Shown: piece by piece, positions 60,636-64,000 of the stretch
Layout of the letters: each line of letters begins with the position of its first letter
Numbering within the stretch: position 1 is the first letter of the stretch
Origin: Deltaproteobacteria bacterium
GTDB taxonomy: Bacteria > Myxococcota_A > UBA796 > UBA2385
Assembly (NCBI GenBank): GCA_018401435.1
Contig: JAGYJW010000009.1
Location: 1 to 64,000, forward strand
Reading direction: 5' to 3'
Length of the DNA stretch: 64,000 nt
The notes under the pieces: generated by a model
Told to the model about the DNA's origin: nothing
What the model saw: the letters and a program-made list of their open reading frames with translations, nothing else
The model's database searches: none
Made by a program: the position numbers and the translations under genes

Positions 60636-62281
60636 TCCAGCAGCAGCCGCAGGTGGGTCGCCCGCAGGCCCAGCGCGTTGAAGCGGTTGCGCACCCGAAT
60701 GGCACCCTCGGGATCGGCCAGCAGCAGCTCGGCCATCGCCGCGAAATCCCCCTCGGTGCGAAAGAAGAGCTCCTCGTAGACCTGGCGCTCGATGTCCTGG
60801 CTGAGCAGGCGCGTATCGGAGGCTGGCTGCACGAGAATACGCGTCCAGAACCCATCTTCAGTCATGAAGTCGGGGGTCGGATCCACCTCGGCCGGGGCGG
60901 TGGCGGCCAGCAGATCCCGCAGGAGCTTGGGCCGCACCTGCAGCAGATCCGCCCGTGCGGCCGGCCCGCCCATCCCCGGCAGGCGCCCGGCCTCCAGGGC
61001 CTCGGCCAAGGTGAGGGTGGCGGCGTTTTCGATGGTCATGGCCAGCTCCCGCAGGTTGCCGGGCCAGGGGTGCTCCACCAGCAATTCAACGCTGCGGGGG
61101 GGCAGCAGCAGCACCTGCCGGCCGGGCCGCTCGTCGGGCAGCTGCTCGCCCAGGGCCGCTGCCAGGCAGCCCGCAGGGTCCGGCGCGTCCAGGCCCTGGC
61201 GCCGGCGGTATTCGGCGACCAGCTCCACCAGGTGGGCCTCCCGTCCCAGGCGATCCACGACAAAACGCACCAGGGGCGCGATGTCGTCCCGCCGCTCCCG
61301 CAAGGAGGGCAAGGCCACCGCGGCGGCCGGATTCAGGCGCATGTAGAGGTCGGCGCGGAAGCGCTCCTCGCGCACCCGGGCGCCCAGATCCTCGTGGGTG
61401 GCCACCACCAGCTTCACATCCACCGGGATCTCGCGGGTGTCGCCCAGGCGCGTGACCACCCGCTCCTGCAGCACCGCGAGCAGCATGCGCTGCACATCCT
61501 CGCCCAGGTTGCCGATCTCATCCAGAAAGAGCGTGCCGCCATCCGCCTCTTCAAAGGCACCTTTCCGGTCGGTGACCGAGCCTGTGTAGGCCCCCCGCAC
61601 CGCGCCAAAGAGCTGGGCCGCCACCAGGTCCTTGGGCACCGTGCTCAGGTCCACCGATACGAAGCGCCCCTTGCGGCCGCTGCGGGCGTGCACGAAGTGC
61701 CGGGCGATCAAGGACTTGCCGGTGCCCGTGGGGCCCCCCAACAGCACAGGCAGCCGCCCACGGGCCAGCACGCCCAGCCGCTGCCGGATGCGCCGCATGG
61801 GCAGGCCGCGCCCCCAATAGATCGGGCCGTCCTGGTCGCGGCCTCGCCGGGCTTGCAGGATGCCCTCGACCTGGGCGCGCAGCGATCGGGCGTCCAGCTC
61901 CTCGTCGTCCAGGAAGTAGGTATATTCTTCGGCCCGGTGCTCCTCGGCCATGCGGTCCAGGCGCTCGCCGCGGGCGGTCATCAGCACCACGGGCAGGTCC
62001 GGCCAGCGCCGGCGCAGGGCCCCCAGGATCTCGGCCCCCTGGCGCCGCTGGGCGTCGCGCAGGGTGCGGGGGTCGGCGTCGGCGGGCAGGCCCAGCAGCT
62101 GGTCGGCGGGCAGGTCGAAGTGCAGGTCGAGCAGCACGAGATCGGGGGTGGCCCCTGCGGACAACCGGCGCTCTGCGTCGGCCCAGCAGCGGTCCGGCCC
62201 CAGCCAGTCGTGCTCGGGCATCACCCGCCGGCACAGGGCCAGGGTGCGGTCCTGATCGTCAATCACCAGGATGTCAGCCAT
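60632..62281 (-). CDS. sigma-54-type AAA+ response regulator with atypical receiver
   Basis: A 549-residue protein. The receiver has D8-D9, phospho-acceptor D52 (VLLDLHFDLP), T102 (VLMTARG) 50 residues on, and F-L-D-D (L124) in place of the invariant Lys. The AAA+ domain has Walker A GPTGTGKS (183-190), Walker B GGTLFLDEIGNL (248-259) and an EHPWPGNLREL end. The sigma-54 contact loop reads GAYTGS (230-235) instead of GAFTGA. The C-terminus has a degenerate Fis-like HTH (IRVRNRFNALGLRATHLRLL). The ATG at 62281 overlaps the upstream HPt-like gene by 8 bases. It is likely the output of the phosphorelay. Confidence 0.88.
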   Translation of the reverse strand: MADILVIDDQDRTLALCRRVMPEHDWLGPDRCWADAERRLSAGATPDLVLLDLHFDLPADQLLGLPADADPRTLRDAQRRQGAEILGALRRRWPDLPVVLMTARGERLDRMAEEHRAEEYTYFLDDEELDARSLRAQVEGILQARRGRDQDGPIYWGRGLPMRRIRQRLGVLARGRLPVLLGGPTGTGKSLIARHFVHARSGRKGRFVSVDLSTVPKDLVAAQLFGAVRGAYTGSVTDRKGAFEEADGGTLFLDEIGNLGEDVQRMLLAVLQERVVTRLGDTREIPVDVKLVVATHEDLGARVREERFRADLYMRLNPAAAVALPSLRERRDDIAPLVRFVVDRLGREAHLVELVAEYRRRQGLDAPDPAGCLAAALGEQLPDERPGRQVLLLPPRSVELLVEHPWPGNLRELAMTIENAATLTLAEALEAGRLPGMGGPAARADLLQVRPKLLRDLLAATAPAEVDPTPDFMTEDGFWTRILVQPASDTRLLSQDIERQVYEELFFRTEGDFAAMAELLLADPEGAIRVRNRFNALGLRATHLRLLLD

Positions 62282-62687
62282 CCGATCCCTCCCCGGCCTG
62301 GGCCAGGGCCCGGCCATGCAGGCTGCGGGTGGCGCGGGCGATGGCCTGGGCTGCGGCGAGGGCGCGCTCCACATCGGAGGGATCGGTGGCCTGCCAGAGC
62401 TGCGAGAGAAGCCCCATCTCTGCGTCAATGAAGTCCACGTCCTCATCTCCGTCAAGCTGTGCCGGCCGCATCCGGGCCCACAGGTCCATGGCCGACTCCA
62501 CCCTCTCGCCGCTGCGTCGGGTCTGCCCCACATCCGCGATGAGGGCGGCCCGGCGCTGATCCAGGGGCGCGTCCGCAGCCAGGAAGCGCTGCTCGAAGCA
62601 GATATATTTGCCCAGATCGTGCCGGATATCGGCGAGCACCTCGACCAGGGGCGCGAGGACCGCGGGGGGCAGGGCCTCGACCCTCAC
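62274..62687 (-). CDS. HPt-like histidine phosphotransfer candidate
   Basis: A 137-residue all-helical acidic protein starting at GTG 62687, in a GTGA overlap with the upstream secreted-protein gene. The segment VLADIRHDLGKYICFEQRFL carries H23 with Lys four residues on, the arrangement of HPt domains (H-x-x-x-K). The histidine kinase has a similar R-H-E-V-I-K stretch. The rest (ERVESAMDLWARMRPAQLDG, AAAQAIARATRSLHGRALAQ) fits a four-helix bundle. No family is recognised by name; the HPt role is an inference from motif and operon position. Confidence 0.55.
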   Translation of the reverse strand: MRVEALPPAVLAPLVEVLADIRHDLGKYICFEQRFLAADAPLDQRRAALIADVGQTRRSGERVESAMDLWARMRPAQLDGDEDVDFIDAEMGLLSQLWQATDPSDVERALAAAQAIARATRSLHGRALAQAGEGSDG

Positions 62688-63139
62688 CGGCCGCCCCGAA
62701 GGAGCCCCCGCCACCGGCCCGCGCGACCCGGGGCGCGGTCGCTGGTGGGGGATCGCACTGGGACGGACTCGGGGTCCACCGCGAAGCGCCAGGTCACTCC
62801 TGCGCCTTCGCCGGTGGTGGCTTGCAGGGTCACGTGCAGGGGGCCGCCGGCCTCCCCCTGGCCCTCGACGCGCACCTGGTCGCCCCCGCGCACCGGACCC
62901 AGATCCACGCTGTCGCTGCCCCGCACGCTCAGCTCCGCGGAATTCCAGCCCCCCGCCGGAGCCAGCACCAGCAGCCAGCTCCCGTCGGGGGACCGGGTGG
63001 CCCAGACGCCCGGCAACAGGCCATTGGCCTCGGCTGCGGCCTGGTCCTTGCGATCGGCGCGCCGATCCACGCTGTCGGCATGGGCGGGGAGGGCCAGCGC
63101 AAGGGTCACGGCGATGGGGAGTGCAGCGGGCAAGCGCAT
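62684..63139 (-). CDS. secreted protein of the signalling operon
   Basis: A 151-residue protein starting at ATG 63139 behind AGGAG. The signal peptide (AALPIAVTLALALPAHADSV) has a clear A-H-A/D cleavage site. The mature part is beta-rich (GSWLLVLAPAGGWNSAELSV, LGPVRGGDQVRVEGQGEAGG) and looks like a small periplasmic domain. It is coupled to the HPt-like gene by GTGA and could be a ligand-binding accessory for the TPR sensor kinase. No family is recognised. Confidence 0.6.
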   Translation of the reverse strand: MRLPAALPIAVTLALALPAHADSVDRRADRKDQAAAEANGLLPGVWATRSPDGSWLLVLAPAGGWNSAELSVRGSDSVDLGPVRGGDQVRVEGQGEAGGPLHVTLQATTGEGAGVTWRFAVDPESVPVRSPTSDRAPGRAGRWRGLLRGGR

Positions 63140-63178
63140 CCAGGCTCCTGGGCGGTGGCCACAGGGGGACAAGGCCCC

Positions 63179-64000
63179 CTATCCCCGCTCGCGCCAGCCT
63201 CGCACCAGGGCGAGGTAGTCCACGGGACCTTCCGGCTCCGGCGGCGCCGATGGGGGCGGCCCCTCGCCCATGCGCAGCAGGGCCTCTCGGCAGGCGGCCA
63301 GCAAGGGGGCGGGTGCGACCACCGTGTCCAGGGCCTCGGCCAGGACATGGCCGCGGCGCACGATGTCCTGGGTCAGGGCGGCCATCTCCCAGGGGCCTCG
63401 ACCGCGACCCGTGGCCACCTGCGCCATCACCCGGCCCGCGGCGACCCCGTCGATATGGCCCGCGCCATGCAGCACCAGGGCGGCCTGCCACCAGGAATGG
63501 ACCGGCACGCAGCGGGGGCCGAGGGGGGCGAAGGCGTGGGGGGGACGCCGGCGCTCCAACCGGATGAAGATGCGGTCCACAGCGTCATTCTTGGGGAGCC
63601 GAGCCAGCGCATCCAAGGTGGTGTCGATGGCCTCGGGCAAGGCACCTGCGAGGTGCATCACCCGGGACACATCGTTGCTGCTGGCCCGGCCTGCCAGCGC
63701 GTCGGCGTAGAGGGAGTAGACCAGGGCGTCCACCTCGACATCATCGCCGAAGAGGGTCTCGTGGGCGGCGTCTTGCAGGCCGGCCCGCCCCAGCAGCAGC
63801 AGGGGCAGCTTGTAGCCGAATTGCTCCTTGATCGCGCGCACATTGCCCCGGCGCAGGTGGCCGAAGCTGTCCTTGAGGGTGAGGCCCTCGTGTCGAATCC
63901 CGTCCAGCCGAAGCTTCTCTTCCAGCACGGCACGAAGCTGCGTGGGCGAGCCCGACAGGATGAACACGCGGTTGTCTGGCGGCTCCGCCAGGGCCTTCAA
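63179..64000 (-). CDS. APP1/DUF2183-like phosphatase, 5' end outside window
   Basis: A 273-codon C-terminal part, still open at the right edge, so the N-terminal catalytic D-x-D-x-T lies outside. NRVFILSGSPTQLRAVLEEK and GLTLKDSFGHLRRGNVRAIK, then LPLLLLGRAG, match the HAD-type phosphatidate phosphatase APP1 (DUF2183) pattern S-G-S-P...L-x-D. An all-helical region of unknown role follows. It ends 39 bases before the secreted-protein gene and may be part of the same operon. Substrate (phosphatidate or another lipid phosphate) is not proven. Confidence 0.7.
   Translation of the reverse strand: MKALAEPPDNRVFILSGSPTQLRAVLEEKLRLDGIRHEGLTLKDSFGHLRRGNVRAIKEQFGYKLPLLLLGRAGLQDAAHETLFGDDVEVDALVYSLYADALAGRASSNDVSRVMHLAGALPEAIDTTLDALARLPKNDAVDRIFIRLERRRPPHAFAPLGPRCVPVHSWWQAALVLHGAGHIDGVAAGRVMAQVATGRGRGPWEMAALTQDIVRRGHVLAEALDTVVAPAPLLAACREALLRMGEGPPPSAPPEPEGPVDYLALVRGWRERG

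Noticed and set aside
60653-62431. 592-codon plus-strand frame
   Set aside because: Antisense to the AAA+ response regulator, which has all its motifs.
1-64000. tRNA or rRNA genes
   Set aside because: No cloverleaf with a CCA-like end or rRNA-like conserved segment was recognised on either strand; a tRNAscan run would settle this.

Overview
The window is very GC-rich (about 70% by eye) and tightly packed on both strands. It carries many lipoproteins, TPR and PEGA proteins, a Myxococcus MXAN_5187-type C-terminal domain, a fused radical-SAM/DUF2344 protein, Mla lipid-transport genes and a pair of flagellins. This points to a flagellated, Gram-negative Myxococcota/Bradymonadota-type ('deltaproteobacterial') chromosome. 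No rRNA, tRNA, CRISPR array or prophage was seen; the only clear mobile element is one IS630-family insertion sequence.

Layout. 1-8.5 kb: a GshB-like ATP-grasp (cut by the edge), a DUF2225-like protein, a divergent NhaD-type Na+/H+ antiporter, lipoproteins, a TPR protein and a decayed stretch. 8.6-11.2 kb: an acyl-CoA redox operon (TetR/FadR-like repressor, etfB, etfA) with a tandem palindromic operator in front of the repressor. 11.2-15.8 kb: a TMTC-like membrane protein, transaldolase and folK in one uninterrupted frame, an SCP-x-type thiolase, and mobB. 15.8-22.1 kb: sulfatase-like lipoprotein, LEA-type lipoprotein, M50 protease, Slt transglycosylase, M24 protein. 22.1-23.3 kb: IS630, inserted at the end of a 46-bp hairpin repeat that recurs near 28.9 kb. 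23.3-31.5 kb: PilZ protein, metallophosphoesterase, a lipase-like lipoprotein, a TPR-sulfotransferase, an HTH protein, pfkA. 32-40 kb: S1/P1 nuclease, MBL hydrolase, TapT-type DTW protein, second metallophosphoesterase, membrane-SGNH protein, MXAN_5187-like protein, response regulator. 40-46.3 kb: two flagellins, the radical-SAM fusion, acyl-CoA dehydrogenase. 46.4-53.9 kb: PEGA protein, YfgM-like and BamB-like pair, and the convergent mlaE-mlaE-mlaF-mlaD operon with two different permeases. 53.9-57.4 kb: SH3-like secreted protein, PDZ protein, polyprenol/DAG-kinase-like protein, class-V aminotransferase. 57.4-64 kb: a tightly overlapping signalling operon.

Most interesting locus. At 57.4-63.1 kb an HPt-like protein, a sigma-54-type AAA+ activator, a TPR histidine kinase and a stand-alone receiver are encoded with start/stop overlaps. 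Both receivers share two departures from the family: about 20 extra residues after the phospho-acceptor Asp, and replacement of the conserved Lys by Leu in an [FW]-L-D-D motif. The activator's GAFTGA loop reads GAYTGS. This looks like a self-contained, atypical phosphorelay.

Quality caveat. Roughly fifteen otherwise convincing genes are broken by one or more frameshifts, often at G/C runs, and several return to frame. This is more typical of uncorrected indels in a draft assembly than of real gene decay, so pseudogene status should not be assumed.
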